Assembly: GCA_020853655.1 (NCBI GenBank)
Contig: JADYYL010000059.1
Location: forward strand, 1-5,938
Length of the DNA: 5,938 nucleotides
Source: Deltaproteobacteria bacterium
GTDB taxonomy: Bacteria; Bdellovibrionota_C; UBA2361; SZUA-149; JADYYL01
Direction: 5' to 3'
The notes below the pieces were generated by a model. That model saw only the letters and a program-made list of their open reading frames with translations. It was not told the DNA's origin and ran no database searches. The position numbers were made by a program, and so were the translations under genes. This document shows positions 5,907 through 5,938 of the stretch, piece by piece (positions within the stretch are counted from its first letter, which is position 1; every line of letters begins with the position of its first letter).

Positions 5907-5938
5907 CTGGCGAAGTGTGGATTTTTGCAGACGGTCCA

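Overview
The window reads as ordinary bacterial chromosome, roughly 55-60% G+C by eye, from an organism with a Tad/Flp-type pilus or related TadE-like system. No rRNA, tRNA, CRISPR array, transposase or phage structural gene is recognisable. The lineage cannot be fixed from this stretch. A topoisomerase I tail made of GR[FY]GPY repeats plus a lysine-rich end, moderate G+C and a TadE-like gene would fit Acidobacteriota, Planctomycetota, Myxococcota or similar phyla, and this is only a guess.

Left third, plus strand: the 3' end of topA (DNA topoisomerase I, cut by the window edge) is followed after 14 bases by a complete HAD-superfamily phosphatase of the YihX type. The two are probably co-transcribed. 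A 119-base gap with two back-to-back hairpins (1674-1720) separates this pair from the convergent genes on the other strand and may terminate transcription from both sides.

Middle, minus strand: two unfamiliar genes form a tight operon. The first (5038 to 3785, 417 aa) is a hydrophilic, helical protein without a signal peptide that carries several degenerate peptidoglycan-binding-like (FQ...T..L) modules. Its stop overlaps the start of the second gene in an ATGA junction. The second (3788 to 1764, 674 aa) has a central array of degenerate repeats of about 47 residues, each made of two half-repeats of about 24, followed by a Gly/Ala-only tract, one probable membrane helix and a helical C-terminal domain. 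I recognise no named family for either as a whole. Together they are the most novel part of the window: a coupled pair that looks cell-envelope-directed but has no Sec signal.

Right end, minus strand: a 361-base non-coding region (5039-5399) holds a 12-bp perfect palindrome and several hairpin-capable inverted repeats, and must contain the operon's leader if the operon has its own promoter. Beyond it lies a TadE-like pilus-assembly or pseudopilin protein whose reading frame stays open to the window edge, so its true start may lie outside.
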